A stretch of 64,000 nucleotides of DNA from Agromyces archimandritae (lineage in GTDB: Bacteria > Actinomycetota > Actinomycetes > Actinomycetales > Microbacteriaceae), in assembly GCF_018024495.1 (NCBI RefSeq), contig NZ_CP071696.1, forward strand, positions 1,054,001 to 1,118,000, in the 5' to 3' direction. The notes beneath the pieces were generated by a model. The model saw only the letters and a program-made list of their open reading frames with translations. It searched no databases and was not told the origin of the DNA. Below, one piece after another: positions 8,836 to 16,237 of the stretch (position 1 is the first letter of the stretch; every line of letters begins with the position of its first letter). Made by a program: the position numbers and the translations under genes.

Positions 8836-9155
8836 GAGACCGCACCCGGCAAGGCGTCGTGCTGGGTTTGGACGACGTCGCCCTCGGCGGCCCGACGCCG
8901 GCAGGCGCGCACATCGCGGAGGCCGTTGACGGTGACGATGCAGTCGAAGCACACGCCGATGCCGCAGAACACGCCGCGCGGGCGGCCGCCGGCCGAGGTC
9001 GTGCGCCAGCTGCCGCGACCGGCGGCGAGGAGGATGCCGCCGATGGTCTGCCCGGCGACGCCGGCGACGGTCTCGCCGTCGACCGTGATCGCGATGGGCC
9101 GGGTCGCCGCGGGGCGGGCGGGATCGGCAGCGGCCGGGATCATGCGTGCGGTCAT
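8832..9155 (-). CDS. 2Fe-2S ferredoxin-like subunit of D-hydroxyproline dehydrogenase
   Basis: A 107-residue small subunit with a plant-type ferredoxin fold. The cluster loop is CGIGVCFDC with a later cysteine in VRAC, matching the HcnA-like N-terminal domain of heteromeric amine oxidases. It passes electrons between the two flavoprotein subunits encoded on either side. The start and stop overlap its neighbours as ATGA on both ends, so the three subunits are probably made in step. A second possible start lies at M5 (MIPAAAD). Confidence 0.88.
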   Translation of the reverse strand: MTARMIPAAADPARPAATRPIAITVDGETVAGVAGQTIGGILLAAGRGSWRTTSAGGRPRGVFCGIGVCFDCIVTVNGLRDVRACRRRAAEGDVVQTQHDALPGAVS

Positions 9156-10492
9156 GGGGCCTCCGTTCGGCCGGGGGCTGCGGCCGCCGCGCCCGCTCCT
9201 CCGGAGGTCGCCGCGCCCGCTCCTCCGGAGGTCGCCGCGCCCGCTCCTCCGGAGGTCGCCGCGCCCGCTCCTCCGGATGCCGCGGCGCGCGCGGCATCCG
9301 CCTCCGCATCCGACCTGGCATCCGCGGCGAGGAGCCCCGCCCGCCCGGGCCGGAACGCGGCGGCCTCCAACGGCTCCGGCAGCCCGAGGATGCCCGCCGC
9401 CACGATCTCGGCGGTCGCGAGCGAGAGCCCGATACCGGCGCCCTCGTGCCCCGAGGCATGCCAGAGCCCGGGCAGCCGCGGATCCTCGCCGATGATCGGC
9501 AGGTGATCCGGCACGAACGGCCGGAACCCTCCGTAGGCGCGCATGATCTGCGCCTCGGCGAGGAACGGGAACAGCCGGATCGCGCGGGCCGCGATCGCCG
9601 CGAGCACCGCCGGCCGCATCCGATCGTCGAAGCCGATCTGCTGCCGGCTCGAGCCGAGCAGGACCGTGCCGGCAGCCGTCGACTCGACGACGGCCGAGGT
9701 CTGCAGGGCCGCATCGCCCGACTGGGTCGCGTCGAAATAGTCGCCGTCGTAGACCTTGCGGAACACCCGGTGCGGCATGCGGCTCGTCACGAGCACCATG
9801 CCTCGCCGCGGCCGCACCGGCACCGGCGCGCCGAACGCCGCCGACACGGCCCCCGACCAGGGCCCGGCGGCCAGCACGACGGCGCCGGCTTCGAGGCGTT
9901 CGCCGGCGGCGGTGCGGATGCCGGCGAGTCGCCCGTCGGCGCCGAGCAGCGCGCCCGCGGCATCCACACCCGCACGCACCTCTGCGCCGTGTCGCCTGGC
10001 CGAGGCGAGCAGGGCCTCGGCGGCGATCACCGGCTGCACCTGGGCGTCCTCGGGATAGTGGACGGCGGCCGTGACGCCGGGCGTCAGCCAAGGTTCGAGT
10101 TCGCGGGCGCCTGCCGGATCGATCGCACGGGCGTCGACGCCGGCGGCGCGCTGCGTCGCGGCGAAGTCGAGGAGCGGAGCGGCACCGGCATCCGTCGTCG
10201 AGACGACGAGCCCGCCCTTCCGCTCGTACTCGAGCGAGGGGAACCCGTCGCCCAGCTCATCGGCGAGCTCGGCGACGGCCGCCGGCCACAGCCCGGCGGC
10301 GAACCTCGCGAGCTCGAGTTCGGGCCCCGGGCCTTTGTCGGAGACGAGCAGATTGCCCTCGCCCTTCGCGCTCGTGCCCGAGGCCGGCGCGGCACGATCG
10401 ACGACCGTGACGCGCGCACCGGATGCCGCGAGGGCGCGTGCACAGGCCGCGCCGACGATGCCGGCGCCGACGACGAGGACGTCGGGGGTCAC
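9152..10492 (-). CDS. DadA-like FAD-dependent oxidase subunit, cis-4-hydroxy-D-proline dehydrogenase
   Basis: A 446-residue D-amino-acid-dehydrogenase-fold protein. It has the FAD motif VVGAGIVGAACARALAASG at the N-terminus and the C-terminal flavin box GHEGAGIGLSLATAEIV. It should oxidise cis-4-hydroxy-D-proline to 1-pyrroline-4-hydroxy-2-carboxylate. The start is GTG with an AAAGGAG ribosome site. After the conserved domain the protein has a non-conserved tail made of four SGGAGAAT repeats encoded by a 24-bp tandem array (9189-9278), which could expand or contract without breaking the frame. It is the first gene of the catabolic operon. Confidence 0.9.
   Translation of the reverse strand: MTPDVLVVGAGIVGAACARALAASGARVTVVDRAAPASGTSAKGEGNLLVSDKGPGPELELARFAAGLWPAAVAELADELGDGFPSLEYERKGGLVVSTTDAGAAPLLDFAATQRAAGVDARAIDPAGARELEPWLTPGVTAAVHYPEDAQVQPVIAAEALLASARRHGAEVRAGVDAAGALLGADGRLAGIRTAAGERLEAGAVVLAAGPWSGAVSAAFGAPVPVRPRRGMVLVTSRMPHRVFRKVYDGDYFDATQSGDAALQTSAVVESTAAGTVLLGSSRQQIGFDDRMRPAVLAAIAARAIRLFPFLAEAQIMRAYGGFRPFVPDHLPIIGEDPRLPGLWHASGHEGAGIGLSLATAEIVAAGILGLPEPLEAAAFRPGRAGLLAADARSDAEADAARAAASGGAGAATSGGAGAATSGGAGAATSGGAGAAAAAPGRTEAP
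9189..9278. repeat. 24-bp tandem repeat, about 3.75 copies, inside the oxidase C-terminus
   Basis: The unit starts GCGCCCGCTCCTCCGGAGG and repeats exactly at a 24-base period. Each unit holds the palindrome TCCTCCGGAGGT-like core. In the minus frame it encodes SGGAGAAT. It ends beside two GGCATCC words. Confidence 0.9.
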
Positions 10493-10520
10493 TGCGGCTC
10501 CTTTCGATGCGGGGTCATCA

Positions 10521-10536
10521 GTAATATGTCACACAT
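10521..10536 (-). promoter_or_regulatory. Putative GntR operator upstream of the hydroxyproline dehydrogenase operon
   Basis: On the minus strand this reads TGTGTGACATATTAC, one base different from the livK site. It lies 29 bp before the GTG start of the oxidase gene, where a repressor would block transcription. It is one of three related sites in the island. Confidence 0.6.
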
Positions 10537-10597
10537 CGCGTGCGGATGGAAGACATCCATTCGACCCGGCGGCGAGGCATCCACTCGCCGCCGATGC

Positions 10598-11287
10598 TCA
10601 CTCCGGGACGGACGCGGGCTCGCCCTCCGGGCGCCCCGACCACCACCCGAGAGTGTGCGAGATATGGCGGCGCATGAGCTCGCCCGCCGCCGCGGCATCC
10701 CCGTCCGCGAGATGCTGCAGGAGCACATGATGCTCGGCCGCCGACTCGCTCAGATGCTTCGTCTCGAGCATCGCCGACAGCCCCACGAGCCGCGTGCGCG
10801 ACCTGAGATCGGCGATCGTATCGACGAGCAGACGGTTGCCGAGCAGACGCGTGAGCCCGAGATGGAAGCGCACATCCGCCTCCAGGTACACCCGCAGATC
10901 GCCGCTCCGCGCGCCCTCGACGATGGCCGCCGCAAGCGTCTCGAACGCCGGCAACTCATCGTGCGGAAAGCGCCGGGCGAGCTCCTCCATCGCCGGCGGC
11001 TCCAGCAGCTGGCGCACCTCGACGAGGTCGCGCAGCGTCTCATCGCTCACCTCGGTGACGCGGAAGCCCTTGTTGCGCACGGGCTCGACGAAGCCGCGCC
11101 CCTCGAGATCCAGCATCGCCTCGCGAACCGGCGTCGCCGACACATCGAACTGCGCCGCGAGCGTCGGGACGGTGAGCAGGGTTCCGGGTGCGAGCTCACC
11201 GGAGATGATCTCCGAGGAAAGCGCCTCGCCGACCAGTGCACGCAGGCTCTGCTGCGGCTCCATCGGGCGGATCGCACTGGGCGCCAT
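10598..11287 (-). CDS. GntR-family transcriptional regulator (FadR/FCD type)
   Basis: A 229-residue regulator with an N-terminal winged helix (LAAQFDVSATPVREAMLDLEGRGFVEP) and a helical FCD domain with the metal-ligand pattern DVRFHLGL and later histidines (AEHHVLLQHL). The ATG at 11287 is preferred because GAGAGAGGA precedes it; a GTG at 11305 is in frame. It is the first gene on the strand that leads into the hydroxyproline operon and probably represses it until an intermediate binds. A copy of the shared operator lies 29 bp upstream of its own start, suggesting autoregulation. Confidence 0.9.
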   Translation of the reverse strand: MAPSAIRPMEPQQSLRALVGEALSSEIISGELAPGTLLTVPTLAAQFDVSATPVREAMLDLEGRGFVEPVRNKGFRVTEVSDETLRDLVEVRQLLEPPAMEELARRFPHDELPAFETLAAAIVEGARSGDLRVYLEADVRFHLGLTRLLGNRLLVDTIADLRSRTRLVGLSAMLETKHLSESAAEHHVLLQHLADGDAAAAGELMRRHISHTLGWWSGRPEGEPASVPE

Positions 11288-11315
11288 CGGCGTCCTCTCT
11301 CTCACGGGGTGCCGC

Positions 11316-11327
11316 GTGACACATTAC
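11316..11327 (+). promoter_or_regulatory. Putative GntR operator upstream of gntR
   Basis: GTGACACATTAC, identical to 12 bases of the livK site. It lies 29 bp ahead of the gntR start. Confidence 0.6.
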
Positions 11328-11363
11328 CGGGTGCCGGGGACGCACCCCGCGCCGACATGCGGA

Positions 11364-11391
11364 ACGCCCCCGCTGCATGCAACGGGGGCGT
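11364..11391 (-). terminator. Hairpin downstream of tRNA-Ser
   Basis: A 9-bp perfect stem (ACGCCCCCG / CGGGGGCGT) with a 10-base loop starts 1 bp beyond the encoded CCA of the tRNA. There is no strong U-tract, as is common in high-GC actinobacteria. Confidence 0.65.
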
Positions 11392-11392
11392 G

Positions 11393-11482
11393 TGGCGGTA
11401 CCGGTGGGATTTGAACCCACGGTGGGCTTTCACCCACACAACTTTTCGAGAGTTGCACCTTAGGCCGCTCGGACACGGTACC
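11393..11482 (-). tRNA. tRNA-Ser(CGA)
   Basis: A type II tRNA on the minus strand. The acceptor stem GGTACCG/CGGTACC is followed by discriminator G and an encoded CCA. The anticodon stem CAACT/AGTTG frames a CTCGAAA loop with anticodon CGA. There is a long variable arm (GTGGGTGAAAGCCCAC) and a standard T arm GGGTTCAAATCCC. Confidence 0.95.
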
Positions 11483-11489
11483 GCCGACG

Positions 11490-11518
11490 AGTTTATCCGA
11501 CGGAGCCGCATCGTCCAA
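11490..11518 (-). promoter_or_regulatory. Promoter of tRNA-Ser
   Basis: On the minus strand TTGGAC and TAAACT are separated by 17 bp, placing the start of transcription just before the tRNA 5' end at 11482. Confidence 0.7.
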
Positions 11519-11651
11519 AACGAGCGCGGGCCGGCATCCACACCGCCGATCGCGGGCCCTGACGCGGGTGTGGATGCCCCGGCGCGACGTCTCCGAGCGG
11601 GTGCGGATGCCCGGGCGCAACCGTGTCGGAGGCTCCCGCTACGCTCGCACC

Positions 11652-13016
11652 ATGGCCCGAAGCACCTCCCCCTACCGCTGCACCGAGTGCGGCTGGACGA
11701 CCGTCAAATGGGTCGGCCGCTGCGCCGAATGCCAGCAGTGGGGCACCGTCGTCGAGGCCGCCGAGCAGACCGGGATCGTGCGTTCCGTGCAGGCGGCTGC
11801 CGTGCCGGCCTCTCGGGCCGCGCAGCCGATCTCCTCGATCCGCGCCGAGGACTCCGCCCACCGGCCGAGCGGCGTCGGCGAGTTCGACCGCGTGCTCGGC
11901 GGCGGCATCGTGCCCGGCGCCGCGATCCTGCTCTCGGGCGAACCGGGCGTCGGCAAGTCGACGCTGCTGCTCGAGGTCGCCGCGCGCGCCGCGGCATCCG
12001 GTCGCCGCGTGCTCTACGTCAGCGCCGAGGAATCCGTCGCCCAGGTGCGCCTCCGCGCCGACCGCACCGGCGCCCTCCACGACGGGCTCTACCTCGCCGC
12101 CGAAACCGACCTCGCGACGATCCTCGGGCAGATCGACCAGGTCTCCCCCGAGCTGCTCGTCGTCGACTCGGTGCAGACCGTCTCGAGCTCCGCGAGCGAC
12201 GGGCTGCCCGGCCAGCCGAGCCAGGTGCGCGAGGTCGCATCCACCCTCATCCGCGTCGCGAAGGAACGACAGCTGCCGCTGCTGCTCGTCGGGCACGTCA
12301 CGAAGGACGGCACGATCGCCGGCCCCCGCCTGCTCGAGCACCTCGTGGACGTCGTCTGCCAGTTCGAAGGCGACCGGCAGACCGCGCTGCGCTTCGTGCG
12401 CGCGCTGAAGAACCGCTTCGGCCCGACCGACGAGGTCGGCTGCTTCGAGATGACCGGCGACGGCATCGCCGAAGTGCCCGACCCGTCCGGGCTCTTCCTG
12501 TCGAGCGGGCGCAGCGAGGTCAGCGGCACCTGCGTGACCGTCGCCCTCGAAGGCCGGCGCGCCCTGCCCGTCGAGGTGCAGGCCCTCGTCGTCGCGACGA
12601 AGGCGCCGCAACCGCGCCGCGTCGTCAACGGCGTCGACCCCTCGCGGGTCGCCATGATCCTCGCCGTCCTCGAGCGGCGCGCCGGGCTCTCCGGCCTCGG
12701 CGAACGCGACGTGTACGTCTCCACCGTGGGCGGCGTACGCCTCATCGAGCCGGGGGCGGATCTCGCGATCGCGGTCGCGATCGCCTCCGCCATGCGCGAC
12801 GCCGCCGTGCCCCATACCCTCGCCGCCTTCGGCGAGATCAGCCTCGCCGGGGAGATCCGCCCGGTGACCGCCGCGAAACAACGCGCCTCGGAGGCGAGGC
12901 GGCTCGGCTACACGACCCTCCTCGACGTCGAGGCCGGCAGCGTGCGCGCCGCAGTCGCCCACGCGATGCGCGCGGCCACGAGCACCCGCGAACGCGAACT
13001 CGACGCCGCGTTCTGA
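11652..13016 (+). CDS. radA: DNA repair/recombination protein RadA
   Basis: A 454-residue RadA (Sms) protein. Domain order: N-terminal zinc finger (CTECGWTTVKWVGRCAEC), RecA-like ATPase with Walker A GEPGVGKST, the RadA-specific KNRFG motif (LKNRFGPTDEVG), and a C-terminal Lon-protease-like domain. It promotes branch migration during recombination. The ATG at 11652 starts directly at the zinc finger; upstream extension is GC-rich intergenic sequence. Downstream is an element of the dispersed palindrome family. Confidence 0.97.
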   Translation: MARSTSPYRCTECGWTTVKWVGRCAECQQWGTVVEAAEQTGIVRSVQAAAVPASRAAQPISSIRAEDSAHRPSGVGEFDRVLGGGIVPGAAILLSGEPGVGKSTLLLEVAARAAASGRRVLYVSAEESVAQVRLRADRTGALHDGLYLAAETDLATILGQIDQVSPELLVVDSVQTVSSSASDGLPGQPSQVREVASTLIRVAKERQLPLLLVGHVTKDGTIAGPRLLEHLVDVVCQFEGDRQTALRFVRALKNRFGPTDEVGCFEMTGDGIAEVPDPSGLFLSSGRSEVSGTCVTVALEGRRALPVEVQALVVATKAPQPRRVVNGVDPSRVAMILAVLERRAGLSGLGERDVYVSTVGGVRLIEPGADLAIAVAIASAMRDAAVPHTLAAFGEISLAGEIRPVTAAKQRASEARRLGYTTLLDVEAGSVRAAVAHAMRAATSTRERELDAAF

Positions 13017-13065
13017 GCGCGCGCGCCGCGGCGCCCGGCCGCGCGCTCTACCTCATCACCACCAC

Positions 13066-13131
13066 TTCGGAGATCACCACCGATCCGGATGGATTCAGCC
13101 TCATTCATCCGAATCCGTGGCGATCTCCGAA
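13066..13131. repeat. Palindromic dispersed repeat, copy A (diverged)
   Basis: Inverted repeat with 28-base arms (24 matches) and a 10-base loop, right arm ATCCGAATCCGTGGCGATCT. It belongs to the same family as 15652-15723, 16024-16095, 51046-51105 and 51463-51522. It lies 50 bp after radA. Confidence 0.85.
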
Positions 13132-13260
13132 ACGGTGGCGGCCCCCCGCACCGGCTGCCGCAGGCGACCTCGACGGCGGCGCCCGGCCGCGCCGCGGCAT
13201 CCACACCCCGACAGCACGTCGCGGCATGCAAGCTGCGCTTCGCCGCGGCGGCGGAGCGCG

Positions 13261-13668
13261 CTACGCCTCGAGCACGCGGAGGAGTTCCGCCGGCGGCGCC
13301 TGCATGGGGTGGGGGCCGGCGATGTCGAGGAAGACGGTCGTGATCGTCTGCTCGTGGCGCTTCAGGAACGTGCGGAGCCACGCCGGGCTCTGCAGTCCGA
13401 CGGCGGGCGGCAGGTTTTCGGGCTTGTTCGCGGCGTCGCTGAACAGCAGCAGAGCGACGTCGCCGGTGCGCGGATCGCGGTAGGTCCAGACCTCGCCGCC
13501 GTCGAGCGGCTTGTCGCGCGGGCCGGGCTTCACGAGCGGAACGACGGTATTGCCGTTGCGGAGCGCGAGGGCGACGGCCGCCATGTCCTGCTTCTCGAGC
13601 GCTTCGGCGAGCGCCTGCGACCGGAACTCGACGGGCGCCCCCTTGGGGGCCTTCTTGCGCTGCGCCAT
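13261..13668 (-). CDS. SseB-like protein of unknown function
   Basis: A 135-residue soluble protein. The N-terminal half resembles SseB-type domains (ALRNGNTVVPLV...GGEVWTYRDPRTGDVALLLFSDA) and the end is ITTVFLDIAGPHPMQAPP. No catalytic residues are recognisable. Its stop is at 13261 and it is transcribed toward radA (convergent). The start at 13668 is the only ATG before the conserved block. Identification as SseB-like is from sequence pattern memory and is moderate. Confidence 0.75.
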   Translation of the reverse strand: MAQRKKAPKGAPVEFRSQALAEALEKQDMAAVALALRNGNTVVPLVKPGPRDKPLDGGEVWTYRDPRTGDVALLLFSDAANKPENLPPAVGLQSPAWLRTFLKRHEQTITTVFLDIAGPHPMQAPPAELLRVLEA

Positions 13669-13757
13669 GCGATCAAGCCTACGGGTCTCGCCCGCGCTCC
13701 CCGCCCGAGCCGCTGCGCACTGCCGAACCCGGACCGCCGACCAAGGAGTGCCGACCA

Positions 13758-13821
13758 AGGAGTGCCGAACTCCCGCCGGAGTGCCGGAATCCAGGCACTC
13801 CGGCGGGAGATCGGCACTCCT
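13758..13821. repeat. Long inverted repeat 1 (28-bp arms, one mismatch)
   Basis: The arm starts AGGAGTGCCGAACTCCCGCC and pairs with 13794-13821 at 27 of 28 positions across an 8-base loop (GGAATCCA). It would be a very stable hairpin in RNA or a cruciform in DNA. Confidence 0.9.
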
Positions 13822-13969
13822 GTACCCCCTCCACCGACCGGAGTCCGTTTCTCTCGCACCGCCCGGCTCCACGGCGCCCCGGGTTCCTGCCCGACACGGC
13901 CCCCGGACCTGCCGTGCACCTGCCGCGCCCGGCCCGCCCCGTCACCGCCCTCTCACCCGCCCCCTTCTC

Positions 13970-14055
13970 TGCGCAATGCAGGAGTGCGCACGGCGTGTTG
14001 CATCCGCCCATGCGGCTGGGGCGCCCGCGACACGCGCGCACTCCTGAATTGCGCA
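13970..14055. repeat. Long inverted repeat 2 (20-bp arms, one mismatch)
   Basis: TGCGCAATGCAGGAGTGCGC (13970-13989) pairs with 14036-14055 at 19 of 20 positions around a 46-base centre. Both this and repeat 1 contain AGGAGTGC in the left arm, so they may be related. Confidence 0.85.
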
Positions 14056-14100
14056 AGGAGGGGGTGGGTACGGGCAGGGGCGGATGCGTGCGGCGCGCGC

Positions 14101-14727
14101 TTAGAAGAGCATGAACTGCTTGGTTTCGGCGGATTCGACGCCGTCGACGGTGACGGTGAGGTGGTAGGAGGCACCGTCAGCGGGGGCGGCGTCGCGCTTT
14201 CTGTCGCAGCTGTCGGGGGCGGAGCGGGTGCGGTCCCAGACGATGGGTGCGCTCGAGGAGATCGGTTTTCCGGGGGCGAGCGAGACCTCGGCATCCACCG
14301 GGTCCAGCTGGCAGTCGGTGGAGGTCCAGTACGTCTCGGATCCGCTCGTGACGGTGAAGACCTGGGCTGCGGTGCCGGCGTTCAGCACACACACGTTCTT
14401 GCCGGTGTTCGTGATGGTGACCGACAGTTGCGGCTGCTCTCCGGCGGCGTACTCGGTGTCGTCGGTGACGGCTTCGACCTGCACCTGCTTCGCCTTGCAC
14501 GCGTCGCCGTCGACGGCGGTCGGCTCGGTGGGGATCGTGGACTGGTCGACGGGCGCCGCCGACGGCGTCTTCGGCGCTTCGCCTTCGGCTCCGTCGCCCG
14601 ACCCCGGGCGCAGCACGATGAGGAGGATGATGGCGATCACGGCGATCAGGCCGAGCAGCACGACCGCTCGGCGCCGCCAGTACACCTTCGGCGACTGCGG
14701 TCCGACCGGCTTGCGGATCGTCGACAT
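14101..14727 (-). CDS. Membrane-anchored protein of unknown function
   Basis: A 208-residue protein with a positively charged N-terminus, one membrane segment at about residues 19-41 (VVLLGLIAVIAIILLIVL), a Pro/Thr/Ala-rich linker and an extracytoplasmic beta-rich domain. That domain has paired cysteines (DACKAKQ..., NVCVLNAG, TDCQLD, DSCDRK) that could form disulfides. Actinobacteria have many such single-pass proteins with an Ig-like ligand domain. No function is recognised. Neighbours give no clue. Confidence 0.75.
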   Translation of the reverse strand: MSTIRKPVGPQSPKVYWRRRAVVLLGLIAVIAIILLIVLRPGSGDGAEGEAPKTPSAAPVDQSTIPTEPTAVDGDACKAKQVQVEAVTDDTEYAAGEQPQLSVTITNTGKNVCVLNAGTAAQVFTVTSGSETYWTSTDCQLDPVDAEVSLAPGKPISSSAPIVWDRTRSAPDSCDRKRDAAPADGASYHLTVTVDGVESAETKQFMLF

Positions 14728-15055
14728 GCTGCCAGCGTACGGCGTGTCGCCCGCGTTTCCGGGTATCCTCGCGCGGCGCGCCGGTGCGTGCAGCCGCAGC
14801 TCGGCAGTGCATACCGCGGTGGTCAGGCGGTCGCCTCGACACGGCGGGCGGCCACGACGACGGGTGGATGCCTCGCCGGCGCGGCGAGCGGATGCCGCGC
14901 CGGCACGGCGAGCGGATGCCGCGCCGCCACGGTGACTGGATGCCGCGCCGCCACCAGAGCAGACAGAAACCAGGTCGAGACCACTGACCCGACGTCGAGC
15001 GGACGAGTGGGCTGCCGCGCCGGGATGGCGAGTGGATGCCTCGGTGCGGCTCAGC
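14728..15055. other. 328-bp intergenic region with tandem repeats, no gene
   Basis: It contains the 24-bp tandem array at 14866-14960 and a further isolated half-unit near 15011-15045. No open frame of good codon pattern is seen. Confidence 0.7.
14866..14960. repeat. 24-bp tandem repeat built on GGATGCC, four copies
   Basis: Units start at 14866, 14890, 14914 and 14938, each beginning GGATGCC[T/G]CGCCG and ending in GGCGAGC or a variant. The word GGATGCC, common across the window, heads each unit. Confidence 0.9.
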
Positions 15056-15559
15056 TCAGCCGAGCTGCTTGATCATCCGCGTGTTGCCGAGGGTGTTCTG
15101 CTTCACCCGGGCGAGATCGAGGAACTCGGCGATGCCGTCGTCGCTCGAGCGCACGATCTCGGCATAGACCTCGGGATCGACGGTTTCGGCGCCCATGTCG
15201 GCGAAGCCGTGCCGGCCGAAGAATCCGGTCTCGAAGGTCAGGCAGAACAGCCGGCTGAGGCCGAGTTCGCGGGCGTCTTCTTCGAGCGCGGTGAGCAGGC
15301 GGTGGCCGACGCCGCGGCCGAGCCAGGCGTCGGCGACGGCGAGGGTGCGCACTTCGCCGAGGTCCTCCCAGATGACGTGCAGCGCGCCGAAGCCGACGAG
15401 GGCTCCGCCGGCTTCGGCGACCCGGAACTCCTGGACGGCGCCGTAGAGTTCGACCCATTCCTTGCCGAGCAGGATGCGTCGATCGACGAGCGGATCGACG
15501 ATGGCTCTGATCGCGGGCACGTCGCTCGTGCGCGCACGGCGCACGGTGATCTCATCCAT
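15056..15559 (-). CDS. argA: Amino-acid N-acetyltransferase, short ArgA-like (GNAT)
   Basis: A 167-residue GNAT-fold acetyltransferase. The acetyl-CoA loop is WLGRGVGHRLL and the end shows FGRHGFADMG. It lacks the amino-acid-kinase domain of E. coli ArgA and resembles the short actinobacterial N-acetylglutamate synthase, the first step of arginine synthesis. The start motif ITVRRARTSDVPAIRAIVDPL is typical. No other arg gene is nearby, so the substrate is from family resemblance only. Confidence 0.8.
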   Translation of the reverse strand: MDEITVRRARTSDVPAIRAIVDPLVDRRILLGKEWVELYGAVQEFRVAEAGGALVGFGALHVIWEDLGEVRTLAVADAWLGRGVGHRLLTALEEDARELGLSRLFCLTFETGFFGRHGFADMGAETVDPEVYAEIVRSSDDGIAEFLDLARVKQNTLGNTRMIKQLG

Positions 15560-15610
15560 CCGTTCATCGTACGGCGAGCACGGCGCCCACCCGCGTCGGG
15601 CGCTCTGTGA

Positions 15611-15730
15611 GGGCGCCGCCCGAGGCCGGCCGCCGTCGCAGCGGCGACCACGGAATCGGAGTTCGCCACGGATTCGGATGGATAGACCGGGATTCATCCG
15701 AATCCGTGGCGATCTCCGAATCCATGGCGG
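15611..15730. repeat. 120-bp direct repeat, copy 1
   Basis: Starts GGGCGCCGCCCGAGGCCGGC. It matches 15983-16102 with a single visible difference (ATCCGAATCC versus ATCCGATTCC). It includes palindrome copy B. Confidence 0.92.
15652..15723. repeat. Palindromic dispersed repeat, copy B
   Basis: 32-base arms (29 matches) around an 8-base centre. The right arm contains ATCCGAATCCGTGGCGATCT. Confidence 0.88.
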
Positions 15731-15750
15731 TGCCACCCGCCAGGGGTGGG

Positions 15751-15826
15751 CGCGGCGAGCGCACGGGGGAGGCGGAGCACGGTGAGCGCGCGGCGAGCGC
15801 ACGGGGGAGGCGGAGCACGGTGAGCG
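15751..15826. repeat. 38-bp tandem duplication
   Basis: The unit containing CGGCGAGCGCACGGGGGAGG occurs twice at a 38-base offset, between the two copies of the 120-bp repeat. Confidence 0.85.
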
Positions 15827-15982
15827 CGCGGAGGGCGCGCGGGGCGCGCGGAGAAAGTGGGCGCGCTCACAGGGTGCCCGGGATGCGGTGCCGCGGGCGG
15901 GGCGCGCCGACTGGCGCCGGCGCGCGGCGGGGCGAGCGCGGTGGGCCGCCAGTGGGCGCCGCCACAAGGCGGCCGAGCCAGT

Positions 15983-16102
15983 GGGCGCCGCCCGAGGCCG
16001 GCCGCCGTCGCAGCGGCGACCACGGAATCGGAGTTCGCCACGGATTCGGATGGATAGACCGGGATTCATCCGATTCCGTGGCGATCTCCGAATCCATGGC
16101 GG
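15983..16102. repeat. 120-bp direct repeat, copy 2
   Basis: Second copy of 15611-15730, offset by 372 bases; includes palindrome copy C at 16024-16095. Confidence 0.92.
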
Positions 16103-16190
16103 CGACGACTTGCTGCGACGCAGCGCGGCAGCGCGGGAGCACCGCAGCACCGCAGCACCGCAGCACGGGAGCGCCACGTGCAGACGACGA

Positions 16191-16222
16191 CGGGGGTGGA
16201 TGCCCTCAGGCATCCACCCCCG
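16191..16222 (-). terminator. Terminator hairpin after clpC
   Basis: Perfect 14-bp stem (CGGGGGTGGATGCC / GGCATCCACCCCCG) with a 4-base loop, 16 bp beyond the clpC stop. There is no U-run. Confidence 0.7.
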
Positions 16223-16237
16223 TCGAAAACGCTCGGC

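Larger units (their letters stand above)
13669..14100. other. 432-bp intergenic region with two long hairpins, no gene
   Basis: No plausible coding frame is seen. The region holds a short direct repeat of CCGACCAAGGAGTG near 13738-13765 and the two long inverted repeats listed separately. It would contain the promoter of the SseB-like gene and the 3' end of the gene at 14101, but no clear -35/-10 pair can be picked. Confidence 0.7.
15560..16190. other. Repeat-packed intergenic region, no gene
   Basis: About 630 bp between argA and the clpC terminator. It is made of a 120-bp direct duplication carrying palindrome copies B and C, a 38-bp tandem duplication, and a run of the 9-mer GCAGCACCG near 16136-16165. 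Reading frames here are short or compositionally unlike genes. Confidence 0.75.

Noticed and set aside
9146..13483. Very long plus-strand open frame (over 1400 codons) opposite the dehydrogenase genes
   Set aside because: It runs across gntR, a tRNA and radA; composition is Arg/Gly/Pro-rich and it matches no domain. It is a high-GC antisense shadow.
13970..14055. Long inverted repeat 2 as a degenerate tRNA gene
   Set aside because: No T-arm or anticodon arm can be drawn within it.
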